Origin: an uncultured Bacteroidales bacterium
GTDB taxonomy: Bacteria > Bacteroidota > Bacteroidia > Bacteroidales > UBA932
NCBI GenBank assembly: GCA_902488725.1
Contig: CABTXO010000065.1
Coordinates: 1 to 7,921, forward strand
Length of the DNA stretch: 7,921 nt
Direction: 5' to 3'
The translations under genes were made by a program, and so were the position numbers. How positions within the stretch are numbered: the stretch's first letter is position 1; each line of letters starts with the position of its first letter. Below the pieces are notes generated by a model. The model ran no database searches and was not told where the DNA came from. It worked only from the letters and a program-made list of their open reading frames with translations. Shown here piece by piece: positions 1 to 7,485 of the stretch.

Positions 1-875
1 CCCACTTCGCCCTGGCAGCCGACTTCAGCTCCGGAGATGGAAGCATTGGTCTTGGCGACGTTCCCGACCACTCCGGCCGTCGCCAGCGCATGCAGGATAC
101 GTTCGTCGCTGAAATTGTGCCCCTTCCACAGATGGTACAGCACCGATGCCATCACCCCGCTGGAACCGCAGGTCGGCGCCGTGACCACGATTCCGCCGGA
201 CGCGTTCTCTTCGCTGGCGGCAAGGGCGTAGGAATAGACCAGGCCCCGCGTCTGGAGCGTCTGCTTGTACCCCGAGGCCTTGACGTAGTAGGTGGAGGCC
301 TTTCGGGGGAGCCGGAGCGAGCCCGGCAGCACACCTTCGTGGTCCAGGCCGCGTTCGACACAGGCCTGCATCGCCACCCAGCATTCACGGAGATAGTCCC
401 AGATGTCCGGCGCTTCGCACTCCCCGACATATTCCCAGTAGCCGCGCCCGTTGCGCTCGCACCAACGCATGATGTCGGTCAGGTGCTCCAGTTCGTACAC
501 ATCCGCCGCCTCGCGCCGCTTGACATCCTTGCCTTCGGACAGGGCGCCGCCGCCGATGCTGTAGACCGTCCACTCTTTGAGAATATTCCCGGCTGCATCC
601 TTCGCGGAAAACTGCATCCCGTTGGGATGGAACGGAAGGAAGACCTCCGGATGCCACAGGATGGTGGTGGGCGCGACGGTGTCCAGCACCTCCGTGATCG
701 CGACATCGGTCATGTGCCCCTTTCCCGTAGCCGCCAGGCTCCCGTACAGGACGACCTCGAACGACGCAGGGGCGGAGACCATTTCCAGGAAGCGTTTGGC
801 GGCCCGCTGCGGCGCCATCGTGTGGCTGCTGGAGGGGCCTTTGCCGATTCTATACAATTCTTTCAATGATTCCAT
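1..875 (-). CDS. sdaA: L-serine ammonia-lyase (iron-sulfur dependent, single chain), 3' end off window
   Basis: This enzyme deaminates L-serine to pyruvate and ammonia in the cytoplasm using a [4Fe-4S] cluster. The frame runs from an ATG at 875-873 and is open to the left edge, giving 291 residues of a family usually 400-460 long, so roughly the last third is missing. The N-terminal domain opens with GKGPSSSHTMAP (residues 11-22) and continues with YGSLAATGKGHMTD, as in single-chain enzymes of this family. The C-terminal domain begins with TAPTCGSSG (Cys236) and reaches GAEVGCQGEVG (Cys287). By family knowledge Cys287 matches the first cluster ligand (Cys341 of E. coli SdaA); the two others, in LTCDPV and PCIER type motifs, would lie beyond the edge. 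No Shine-Dalgarno is seen. A terminator separates it from the upstream OmpA-like gene, so it is probably transcribed alone. The family is certain; the symbol sdaA is by type. Confidence 0.95.
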   Translation of the reverse strand, partial: MESLKELYRIGKGPSSSHTMAPQRAAKRFLEMVSAPASFEVVLYGSLAATGKGHMTDVAITEVLDTVAPTTILWHPEVFLPFHPNGMQFSAKDAAGNILKEWTVYSIGGGALSEGKDVKRREAADVYELEHLTDIMRWCERNGRGYWEYVGECEAPDIWDYLRECWVAMQACVERGLDHEGVLPGSLRLPRKASTYYVKASGYKQTLQTRGLVYSYALAASEENASGGIVVTAPTCGSSGVMASVLYHLWKGHNFSDERILHALATAGVVGNVAKTNASISGAEVGCQGEV

Positions 876-894
876 ACTACTGACTTTAACCGCA

Positions 895-902
895 CAAATA
901 TA
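895..902 (-). promoter_or_regulatory. Candidate Bacteroidetes -7 box for the serine ammonia-lyase gene
   Basis: On the minus strand positions 902-895 read TATATTTG, an exact match to the Bacteroidetes -7 consensus TAnnTTTG. It lies about 20 bases before the ATG at 875, which implies a very short leader of roughly a dozen bases. A TTTG at 919-916 is too close (13 bases) to be a standard -33 box, whose usual gap is about 19-21. The -33 region would fall inside the neighbouring terminator stem. The match is visible; promoter function is inferred. Confidence 0.45.
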
Positions 903-916
903 CGCAATTCCACAAC

Positions 917-950
917 AAAGAGAACCGGCCTGAGCAGACCGGTTCTCTTT
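917..950 (-). terminator. Hairpin terminator of the OmpA-like lipoprotein gene
   Basis: Arms AAAGAGAACCGG (917-928) and CCGGTTCTCTTT (939-950) are perfect 12-bp inverted repeats around a 10-base loop. It begins 20 bp beyond the stop codon of the OmpA-like gene. Read on the minus strand the 3' arm ends in CTTTG, so the U-tract is short and partly within the stem. It is the only strong hairpin between the two genes and separates their transcripts. Confidence 0.75.
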
Positions 951-969
951 ATACAATTTGGCAGGACTG

Positions 970-1653
970 CTATTTGAGCTTGCCTTCCTCGGCATCCTTG
1001 ATCATTTTCTCGTTGGCCGTGATGTAGATCTCCACGCGGCGGTTCTGGGCCCGGCCTTCCGGGGTCGCGTTGCTGGCGACGGGCTGGGAATAGGACTTGC
1101 CTTCCGTGGTCATGCGCGTGCCGGCGATGCCGCAGTTCTTCAGGTAGGTGGCGACGGACTTCGCGCGCTGGTTGGAGATGCGCTCGTTCACGGCATCGGA
1201 ACCGGTGTTGTCGGTGTGGCCGTAGATCGTGATGTCGGTCTCCTGCATATCCTGCATCTTCGTCGCGAACTGGGAAAGTTCGTTCTTGGAAGCTTGGGAG
1301 AGCGTGGTCCCGTTGAGCGGGAAGAGGATGCCGCTGTCGAAGGTCACCTTGATGGCCTGCAGACCGTTCTGATCCTCGACCGTCTCGACCTTCGCATTCT
1401 CCAGCGCTTCGAGCTCTTCCGCCTTCTTGTCCATCTTCTTGCCGATGACGGCGCCTGCGCCGGCTCCGACTGCAGTTCCGATGGCGGCGCCGATCGCGGC
1501 TCCTTTGGTGTCACCGATCACGGCTCCGAGGCCTGCGCCGATCACGGCGCCCGCACCCGAACCGATCAACGTTCCTTTGCCAGTCTTGGACATGGTGGAG
1601 CAGCCCTGGAAAACGACGGCCACACACAGCAGACTCATTACAATCCTTTTCAT
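970..1653 (-). CDS. Lipoprotein with glycine zipper and OmpA-like peptidoglycan-binding domain
   Basis: The 227-residue product is probably an outer-membrane lipoprotein that holds the peptidoglycan. Residues 1-17 form a signal peptide (MKRIVMSLLCVAVV) followed by FQGC, giving a lipidated Cys18. Residues 26-71 are a glycine zipper rich in GAVIGAG repeats, which can pack as membrane helices. A short charged stretch (72-90) leads into an OmpA C-terminal-like domain (about 100-213). Its motif GHTDNTG contains Asp148, and Arg163 follows 15 residues later in NQRA; this matches the spacing of the two diaminopimelate-binding residues of E. coli OmpA. NRRVEIYI closes the domain. The frame is open upstream to an ATG at 1752, but the signal peptide and the A-rich leader fix the start at 1653. 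It is flanked by terminators on both sides, so it is likely monocistronic. It resembles E. coli YiaD; the exact role is inferred. Confidence 0.93.
   Translation of the reverse strand: MKRIVMSLLCVAVVFQGCSTMSKTGKGTLIGSGAGAVIGAGLGAVIGDTKGAAIGAAIGTAVGAGAGAVIGKKMDKKAEELEALENAKVETVEDQNGLQAIKVTFDSGILFPLNGTTLSQASKNELSQFATKMQDMQETDITIYGHTDNTGSDAVNERISNQRAKSVATYLKNCGIAGTRMTTEGKSYSQPVASNATPEGRAQNRRVEIYITANEKMIKDAEEGKLK
1441..1578 (-). repeat. Glycine-zipper coding repeat inside the OmpA-like gene
   Basis: This segment codes for residues 26-71 and consists of near-repeats of a unit coding for G-A-V/A-I-G-A. On the plus strand GCCGATCACGGC, GCCGATCGCGGC and CACCGATCACGGC recur at short intervals. The repetition is visible both in DNA and in protein. 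It explains why long alternative frames appear here; it is part of the gene, not a mobile or noncoding repeat. Confidence 0.7.
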
Positions 1654-1661
1654 GATGCTAA

Positions 1662-1669
1662 TTTTTTTT
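1662..1669 (-). promoter_or_regulatory. A-rich leader in place of a Shine-Dalgarno, OmpA-like gene
   Basis: On the minus strand an unbroken run of eight A lies at -16 to -9 from the ATG at 1653, in the leader TTAAAAAAAATTAGCATC. No Shine-Dalgarno is present. A-rich leaders are commonly associated with good translation in Bacteroidetes, so this supports the 1653 start over the upstream ATG at 1752. The role is inferred from position and composition. Confidence 0.4.
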
Positions 1670-1734
1670 AAGTGGAGAGTGAATTCTCTTTCTTGCTTGT
1701 CAAAACAATTTTGTGCAATATAAGCATTCTTTTC

Positions 1735-1764
1735 AAAAAAAGGGCCAGACACAAGGTCCGGCCC
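1735..1764 (-). terminator. Intrinsic terminator of gap
   Basis: Read on the minus strand, GGGCCGGAC (1764-1756), a five-base loop, then GTCTGGCCC (1750-1742) form a 9-bp stem with one G-U pair, followed at once by seven T (1741-1735). It starts 22 bp past the gap stop codon. This is a textbook rho-independent terminator and the clearest one in the window. Confidence 0.9.
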
Positions 1765-1786
1765 CGAATTTTCAGCAAGCAGCAGA

Positions 1787-2806
<1,020 letters not shown>

Positions 2807-2830
2807 TTACACGTATGCTAACCAACCAAG

Positions 2831-2846
2831 TGCAGCATCTGCTGCA
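2831..2846. promoter_or_regulatory. 16-bp palindrome in the gap/surE divergent region
   Basis: TGCAGCA and TGCTGCA form perfect 7-bp inverted arms around a two-base centre (TC). It stands in an AT-rich region, 45 bp from the gap start and 66 bp from the surE start. It lies just downstream of the candidate gap -7 box, so it could be an operator blocking gap, or a 5' mRNA hairpin with a 6-bp stem and an AGAT tetraloop. The symmetry is visible; function is inferred. Confidence 0.4.
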
Positions 2847-2855
2847 AAAGCAATG

Positions 2856-2863
2856 CAAAATTA
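2856..2863 (-). promoter_or_regulatory. Candidate -7 box for gap
   Basis: On the minus strand positions 2863-2856 read TAATTTTG, fitting the Bacteroidetes TAnnTTTG consensus. Transcription from here would start near 2849 and leave a leader of about 64 bases before the gap ATG. No convincing TTTG is found at the -33 distance, so this rests on the -7 match and position alone. Confidence 0.4.
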
Positions 2864-2884
2864 CCAAAAAATTGTGGAAATAAA

Positions 2885-2892
2885 TATATTTG
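2885..2892 (+). promoter_or_regulatory. Candidate -7 box for surE-lpxB
   Basis: TATATTTG matches the Bacteroidetes -7 consensus TAnnTTTG exactly and stands 20 bases before the surE ATG, implying a short leader of about 14 bases. The same octamer at the same distance precedes the serine ammonia-lyase gene. A TTG at 2872-2874 is too close for a usual -33 box. Confidence 0.5.
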
Positions 2893-2912
2893 TAGACAAT
2901 ATTCATCTGAAT

Positions 2913-3755
2913 ATGCGAAAGGAACTCAACATACTGGTCACGAACGACGATGGTTACCGGGCAAAGGGGATTCACGCCCTTGTCCGGGTCATGCGTCGCT
3001 TCGGAAAAGTGACCGTCGTCGCCCCGAAGGTACACCAGTCCGGCATGTCGCTGGCTGTGTCCATGGGCTGCAAAGCGATCGCCGTCAAATCCCTGGGAAC
3101 GGAGGACGGGGCGGACTGGTACTATGTGGACGCCACGCCCTCGAGCTGCGTGAAGTTCGGCTGCGACAACATCCTCGCCGGCCGCCGGCCGGACGTGGTG
3201 GTCTGCGGCATCAACCACGGTTCCAACACGGCGACCGCAGCCAATTATTCGGGCACCGTCGGAGCGGCGGAAGAAGCCGCAATCAACGGCATTCCGGCCA
3301 TCGGGGTGTCCCTCTGCACGATGAAGCCCGATGCCGATTTTTCCGCCGTCGAAACAATGTTCCCGGACATTTTCAGTCAATTGATGGACAACCTGCCGGA
3401 CAGGTTCGGCGTGTTCTACAACGTGAACTTTCCGACGCTTCCGGCCGCCCATATCAAGGGTGTCCGGGCGGGGCATCAGGGCCTGGGGCACTGGGAGCGG
3501 GAATTCCAGCCGTGGGACGTGGACTACTACGCCCGGTTGGGACTGAAGCCCGAGGACCTGGGACAGACTTCGCATCCGAAGCGCGAGGAGGGCGAATCCC
3601 TCTACATGATGGTAGGGGACTTCGTGGACGACTCCCCTGCCGCCGACCGGCTCGCCGACCACCACATCGTCGCCGACGGCTTCGTCTCCATCGTCCCCCA
3701 CAACCTGGACTTCACCGACTACGCGGAACTCGAGCGGCTGAAGAAACTCTTCTGA
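2913..3755 (+). CDS. surE: 5'/3'-nucleotidase SurE
   Basis: SurE is a metal-dependent phosphatase of nucleoside 5'- and 3'-monophosphates, cytoplasmic, linked to stationary-phase survival in E. coli. The product has 280 residues, slightly longer than E. coli SurE (253). The metal site is complete: Asp12-Asp13 in LVTNDDG, Ser43 in QSGMS, and Asn101 in CGINHGSN, which correspond to E. coli Asp8, Asp9, Ser39 and Asn92. NYSGTVGAAEEA is a further family signature. The frame is open upstream to 2685, but that part overlaps gap and has no family similarity. The ATG at 2913 gives the normal N-terminus. No Shine-Dalgarno is seen. It is followed after 5 bp by lpxB, so the two are almost certainly cotranscribed. 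Confidence 0.97.
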   Translation: MRKELNILVTNDDGYRAKGIHALVRVMRRFGKVTVVAPKVHQSGMSLAVSMGCKAIAVKSLGTEDGADWYYVDATPSSCVKFGCDNILAGRRPDVVVCGINHGSNTATAANYSGTVGAAEEAAINGIPAIGVSLCTMKPDADFSAVETMFPDIFSQLMDNLPDRFGVFYNVNFPTLPAAHIKGVRAGHQGLGHWEREFQPWDVDYYARLGLKPEDLGQTSHPKREEGESLYMMVGDFVDDSPAADRLADHHIVADGFVSIVPHNLDFTDYAELERLKKLF

Positions 3756-3760
3756 ACGCC

Positions 3761-4936
3761 ATGCGGTACTACATCATAGCGGGAGAGGCGTCGGGCGACC
3801 TGCACGGTTCGAACCTGATGAAGGGGCTGTACGCCGAAGATCCCGGGGCCGACATCCGGTTCTGGGGCGGCGGACTGATGGATGCGGTCTTCCATGCCCG
3901 CCAACCGGGCGACGGGCTGGTGCAGGACTACCGGACCGGTGCTCTGATCGGCTTCACGCAAGTCTTGCTCCGTGCCCGCAAGTTCGCCCGCCGGATCGCC
4001 GCCTGCGAAGCCGACATCCGGCGCTGGAAGCCCGACGTGGTCATCCTCATCGACTACCCGGGGTTCAACTTCCGGATCGCGGAATTCGCGCACAAGGCCG
4101 GCTTCAAGGTTTTTTACTACATCGCCCCGAAAGTCTGGGCCTCCCGCGAGAACCGGGTACGGAAACTTAAAGCATTCGTCGACAAGCTGTTCATCGTTTT
4201 CCCCTTTGAAATCTCCTACTTCAAGAAGAAGGGAGTGGATTTCCGCTATGAGGGCAACCCGCTTGTCGACGCCGTCGACAGTTCGTCAGCGCTGCAGGAA
4301 TCCCGCGCGGAATTTCTGGCAGCGACGGGACTCCCCGACCGTCCCCTCATCGCCCTGCTCGCCGGATCGCGGAACGGAGAAATCAGCACCATGATGCCGA
4401 CTTTCATGGCATTCGCGGACCGCATGCATGCGCTGCCCGAATATGCCCGCTGGCAGTTCGTCGTGGCGGCCGCTCCGGGACGCACCGCAGCCGACTACGC
4501 CCCCTGGCTGACGGACATCCCCGCGCGGGCGGACTATGTCCACATGGTCTCCGGCCGGACCTATTCCGTCCTGCGGCAAGCCCGGGCGGCCGTCGTCAAT
4601 TCCGGAACCGCTTCGCTGGAATGTGCGCTGATCGGGACTCCGCAGGTGGTCGCCTACCGCGTGTCGCCGGTCAACTACTGGATCGGCCGCAAGATCATCA
4701 AGGTGAACTTCATCAGCCTGGGCAACCTCATCCTGAACCGGACCTGCTTCCGGGAACTGCTGCAGGAGTATTTCACTCCGGACAACGTCCTCGCGGAAGT
4801 GCGGCGGCTGCTGGAAGACGCGGAATACCGGGACCGGATGCTGGCGGGCTACCGGGAGATCCGGGAAGCCCTCGGGGGCACCGGCACCGCCGCAGCGGTC
4901 GCACGGGCCATGATCGCGGAACTGAAAGCGGAATGA
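3761..4936 (+). CDS. lpxB: Lipid-A-disaccharide synthase
   Basis: LpxB is a family GT19 glycosyltransferase at the inner face of the inner membrane. It joins UDP-2,3-diacylglucosamine to lipid X and forms the lipid A disaccharide. The product has 391 residues, close to the 382 of E. coli. Visible signatures are AGEASGDLHG (7-16), LIDYPGFN with Asp98 (96-103), APKVWAS (122-128), GNPLVD (165-170), LLAGSRNGEI with Arg204 (199-208) and NSGTASLE (280-287). Asp98 and the GSR arginine match the residues reported as essential in E. coli (Asp98, Arg201). The ATG at 3761 starts directly at the conserved MRYYIIAGEASGD; there is no Shine-Dalgarno. It follows surE by 5 bp, and this pair recurs in Bacteroidetes as far as I recall. 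It presumably depends on the promoter before surE. The 3' end converges on yggS. Confidence 0.98.
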   Translation: MRYYIIAGEASGDLHGSNLMKGLYAEDPGADIRFWGGGLMDAVFHARQPGDGLVQDYRTGALIGFTQVLLRARKFARRIAACEADIRRWKPDVVILIDYPGFNFRIAEFAHKAGFKVFYYIAPKVWASRENRVRKLKAFVDKLFIVFPFEISYFKKKGVDFRYEGNPLVDAVDSSSALQESRAEFLAATGLPDRPLIALLAGSRNGEISTMMPTFMAFADRMHALPEYARWQFVVAAAPGRTAADYAPWLTDIPARADYVHMVSGRTYSVLRQARAAVVNSGTASLECALIGTPQVVAYRVSPVNYWIGRKIIKVNFISLGNLILNRTCFRELLQEYFTPDNVLAEVRRLLEDAEYRDRMLAGYREIREALGGTGTAAAVARAMIAELKAE

Positions 4937-4945
4937 TCCGGATCA
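4934..4945. other. Palindrome holding both convergent stop codons
   Basis: TGATCCGGATCA is a perfect 12-bp palindrome. Its left TGA is the stop of lpxB on the plus strand; its right end, read on the minus strand, is the TGA of yggS. Only 6 bp lie between the stop codons. No hairpin with a T-tract is present on either side, so transcripts of the two operons probably overlap at their 3' ends. Confidence 0.6.
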
Positions 4946-5605
4946 GTACTCGCGTGGGCCGAAGATTGCCGTGCCGATCCGGACGATCGTGGCACCGTAT
5001 TCAAGGGCGATGCGCCAGTCGCCGGACATTCCGATGGAAAGTTCGGTGAAATCCGTGAGCTGCGGGAAATCGGCGTTCAGCCTCCGCTTGAGCGCCGCGA
5101 TCCTGGCGAAGTCCGCCCGGATCACGGATTCATCCTCCGTGAAGGTCGCCATGCCCATGAGCCCGTGCAGACGGACATGCGGGCAGGCGCCGGCGGCATA
5201 TTCCTGCAGCACGGCCGTGATGCCGGCTTCATCGAAGCCCCCTTTGGTCTCTTCCGCACCCAGATGCAGTTCCAGGAGCGCATGGACGGTCCTGGCGTTC
5301 GCCTCCGCCCACCGCTCGACAGCCTGGAGCAAGCGCAGGGAATCCACGGAATGGATCAGGTGTGCGTACGGGAGGACGAGCTTGAGTTTGTTGGTCTGCA
5401 GATGTCCGATGAAGTGCCATTCCACGTCGGAAGGCATCAGCGGCACTTTCGCTGAAAATTCCTGCGGACGGTTCTCGCCGAAGACCCGCTGTCCGGCAGC
5501 ATAAGCTTCCTGCAACGTCCCGACCGGATGGAACTTGGACACCGCCACGAGTTTCACCCGCTCGGGCAGGGATTCCCGGATCCGCGCAAGGTTCGAAGCG
5601 ATCAT
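4943..5605 (-). CDS. yggS: YggS-family PLP-binding protein (PLP homeostasis)
   Basis: This 220-residue product belongs to the YggS/PLPBP (PROSC) family. These single-domain cytoplasmic proteins bind pyridoxal 5'-phosphate without a known catalytic reaction and balance vitamin B6 and amino/keto acid pools. The PLP-binding lysine is Lys24 in VAVSKFHP. GENRPQE (43-49), HFIGHLQTNK (64-73), LMGMATF (149-155) and the phosphate-binding SIGMSGDW (190-197) are family signatures in the usual order. Length is typical (E. coli 234). The frame continues upstream to 6430 but that portion is a shadow of yidC; the ATG at 5605 gives the normal N-terminus. Its start overlaps the yidC stop as ATGA, which suggests translational coupling and makes it the last gene of the DUF349-yidC-yggS unit. 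No terminator is seen after it. Confidence 0.95.
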   Translation of the reverse strand: MIASNLARIRESLPERVKLVAVSKFHPVGTLQEAYAAGQRVFGENRPQEFSAKVPLMPSDVEWHFIGHLQTNKLKLVLPYAHLIHSVDSLRLLQAVERWAEANARTVHALLELHLGAEETKGGFDEAGITAVLQEYAAGACPHVRLHGLMGMATFTEDESVIRADFARIAALKRRLNADFPQLTDFTELSIGMSGDWRIALEYGATIVRIGTAIFGPREY

Positions 5606-7479
5606 CTCCGGCCCTTCTTCGCTTGTTCGCGCTGCATCTGCTGCTGCATCCGCTGCGCTTCTTCCAGACGCTGCTGCCACTTGCTCTTCGGAGCCTTTTT
5701 CCCCTCGCTCGCCTTCAGGCGCGCCATGATTTCCTCCGGATGGACGAACCACTTCTTGATCACCCAGGTCTCCCCCATCGTGAAGATGTTGGACAGGAGA
5801 TAGTAATAGCTCAATCCCGAAGAGAGACTGTTGCAGATGAAGAACATCATGACCGGCATCAACCACTTGCTCATGAAGGTCATGCCGGCCATGTTCGGAT
5901 CGCTCGCGGTGGGCTGGCCCTTCATCGTGATCTGCGAATAGAAGAACATGGACACCGCCATCAGCAATGCGAAGAGGGAAAGGTGATCCCCGATCAGGGG
6001 AATCCGGCTGCCGAAATTGAGAATGGAATCGTAGGAACTCAGGTCGTCGGCCCAAAGGAAGGACTGCTGGCGCAGTTCGATGGAGGCCGGGAAGAATCGG
6101 AACATCGCCCAGAGGATCGGGAACTGGAGCAGCATCGGGAGGCAGCCTCCCAGCGGACTGATTCCGGCACGCCGGTACAGTTCCATCTGCGCCTGCTGCT
6201 TCTTCATGGCATCCTCCTGCTTGGGGAACTTCTCGCCGAGCTTGTCGATCTCCGGCTTGATGGCCTGCATCTTGGCGGTGGAGGAATACGACTTGAAGGA
6301 GAACGGCAGCACCACGATCTTGATGAAAATCGTCATCAGCAGGATGATGATGCCGAAGTTGCCGATGTACTTGTGCAGGAAATTGAACAGCGGGATGATG
6401 ACGAAGCGCGTGAACCAGCCCACCAGCCATCCGCCGAGCGGGATGATCTTTTCGTAGCGCTGGCCGTAGGACTTCAGGGTCTGGAAGTGGTTCGGGCCGA
6501 AGTAATATTCAAACGGAATCACCGTCTCATGCTGCCCGGGCTTGTAGTCCGCGCGCAGCCGGGACTCGAAGGTCATCAGGTTGCGGCTTTCGTCTTCCTC
6601 CGGGAAGAAGCGGACTTTGAAATCCGCTGAAGAGAACTGCTCGGGCGCACGGAAGATCGCCGAGAAGAACTGCTGCTGGCAGGCGATCCAGGCGACCCGC
6701 GCATCCACGCGGCGCTCTGCGTTGCGTCCGCCCCGACCCAGCGACTCGGGCTTCTTCTCGCCGGTGAAATAATAGTTCATCTTGGAGTACTGGACCTCGT
6801 TCCGGTACCCTTTCTCCATCCGCGGCATCGTCAGGAAGTAGTCGATGTCCAAGGTGGACACATTCGCCGGAATGGTCTTCTCCATGCCGACAAAGGCCAG
6901 CCGGTTCCGGACGGAATAGGATCCCGCCTGAATGGAATAGCGCTGCTCGATGTACCCGCCGCCAGCGAAAGGCAGCCGCATGACCAGGGAGGTGTCATCC
7001 CGGGAGGTCACCTGGAAATCGAAATCGGCCGTGTTGATGTATTCCCCCGTGTAGACCCGGACGGCGAGATGGCTGCTTTCCGGCTTGAACACATAGAGAT
7101 CGGTGCTGTCGTAGTTCCGGTAGTCCTTGAGCCGCACCGAATAGGGCTGGGCCCCCTTGGTCGTGAAGGCGATCTCCAGTTTGTCGTTGGAGAGGGTGAC
7201 GATCCGTCCGGCGGAGGCATGGGCGGACTCCAGCAGGGAATCCCGGTAGACGTTGGCCTGGACCGGCTGCGCGGCAACGGTGGAATCCACGACGGTGGTG
7301 TCCGCCAGCGGGGCGTTCGCCGCGGCGACGGAATCCGCGCGCTGCCGCTCTACGAGCGCGATGGAATCAAGCTGTGCCTGGTATGCCGCCTTTTTCTGAT
7401 ACTGTTTGTTTTGATAGAAGGTGAACCCGAAGAGCAAAAGCCCCATCAGGACAATGCCGATGATTGTGTTCTTGTCCAT
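5602..7479 (-). CDS. yidC: Membrane protein insertase YidC
   Basis: YidC (Oxa1 family) inserts and folds inner-membrane proteins, alone or with SecYEG. The 625-residue product has the Gram-negative layout. TM1 is at 5-22, a linker rich in Ala, Val and Ser follows to about 90, then a periplasmic beta-sandwich domain to about 330, and the Oxa1 core from about 345 to 580. The core shows TM2 (about 373-391), a charged cytoplasmic hairpin (398-437), PLGGCLPMLLQFPILWAMF (442-460), a helix at 499-514, and helices at 538-567. A basic, Gln-rich tail (584-625) probably contacts ribosomes. The groove arginine of E. coli (Arg366) is Lys387 here. The ATG at 7479 follows the DUF349 stop by 6 bp; a Shine-Dalgarno-like GAGGAGA (7497-7491) overlaps the end of that gene. 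Its stop overlaps the yggS start. Confidence 0.98.
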   Translation of the reverse strand: MDKNTIIGIVLMGLLLFGFTFYQNKQYQKKAAYQAQLDSIALVERQRADSVAAANAPLADTTVVDSTVAAQPVQANVYRDSLLESAHASAGRIVTLSNDKLEIAFTTKGAQPYSVRLKDYRNYDSTDLYVFKPESSHLAVRVYTGEYINTADFDFQVTSRDDTSLVMRLPFAGGGYIEQRYSIQAGSYSVRNRLAFVGMEKTIPANVSTLDIDYFLTMPRMEKGYRNEVQYSKMNYYFTGEKKPESLGRGGRNAERRVDARVAWIACQQQFFSAIFRAPEQFSSADFKVRFFPEEDESRNLMTFESRLRADYKPGQHETVIPFEYYFGPNHFQTLKSYGQRYEKIIPLGGWLVGWFTRFVIIPLFNFLHKYIGNFGIIILLMTIFIKIVVLPFSFKSYSSTAKMQAIKPEIDKLGEKFPKQEDAMKKQQAQMELYRRAGISPLGGCLPMLLQFPILWAMFRFFPASIELRQQSFLWADDLSSYDSILNFGSRIPLIGDHLSLFALLMAVSMFFYSQITMKGQPTASDPNMAGMTFMSKWLMPVMMFFICNSLSSGLSYYYLLSNIFTMGETWVIKKWFVHPEEIMARLKASEGKKAPKSKWQQRLEEAQRMQQQMQREQAKKGRR

Positions 7480-7485
7480 ATTGAA

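Noticed and set aside
90..869. 259-residue open frame on the plus strand
   Set aside because: It lies antisense to the serine ammonia-lyase gene, whose protein has full family motifs. The Arg/His/Pro-rich translation has no recognisable domain and is a GC-rich shadow frame.
958..1671. 237-residue open frame on the plus strand
   Set aside because: It is antisense to the OmpA-like gene; its repeats (DHGSEACADHG) are only the mirror of the glycine-zipper coding repeat.
1698..1703. TTGACA hexamer on the minus strand upstream of the OmpA-like gene, like an E. coli -35 box
   Set aside because: No -10 hexamer appears at 16-18 bases downstream, and Bacteroidetes primary sigma factors use different boxes. 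No convincing TAnnTTTG was found for this gene either.
5606..6430. Possible N-terminal extension of the YggS protein
   Set aside because: The frame is open but overlaps yidC out of frame and has no family similarity; the normal YggS N-terminus begins at 5605.
5623..6630. 335-residue open frame on the plus strand
   Set aside because: It is antisense to yidC; the His/Glu/Arg-rich product reflects complementing yidC codons and has no recognisable domain.
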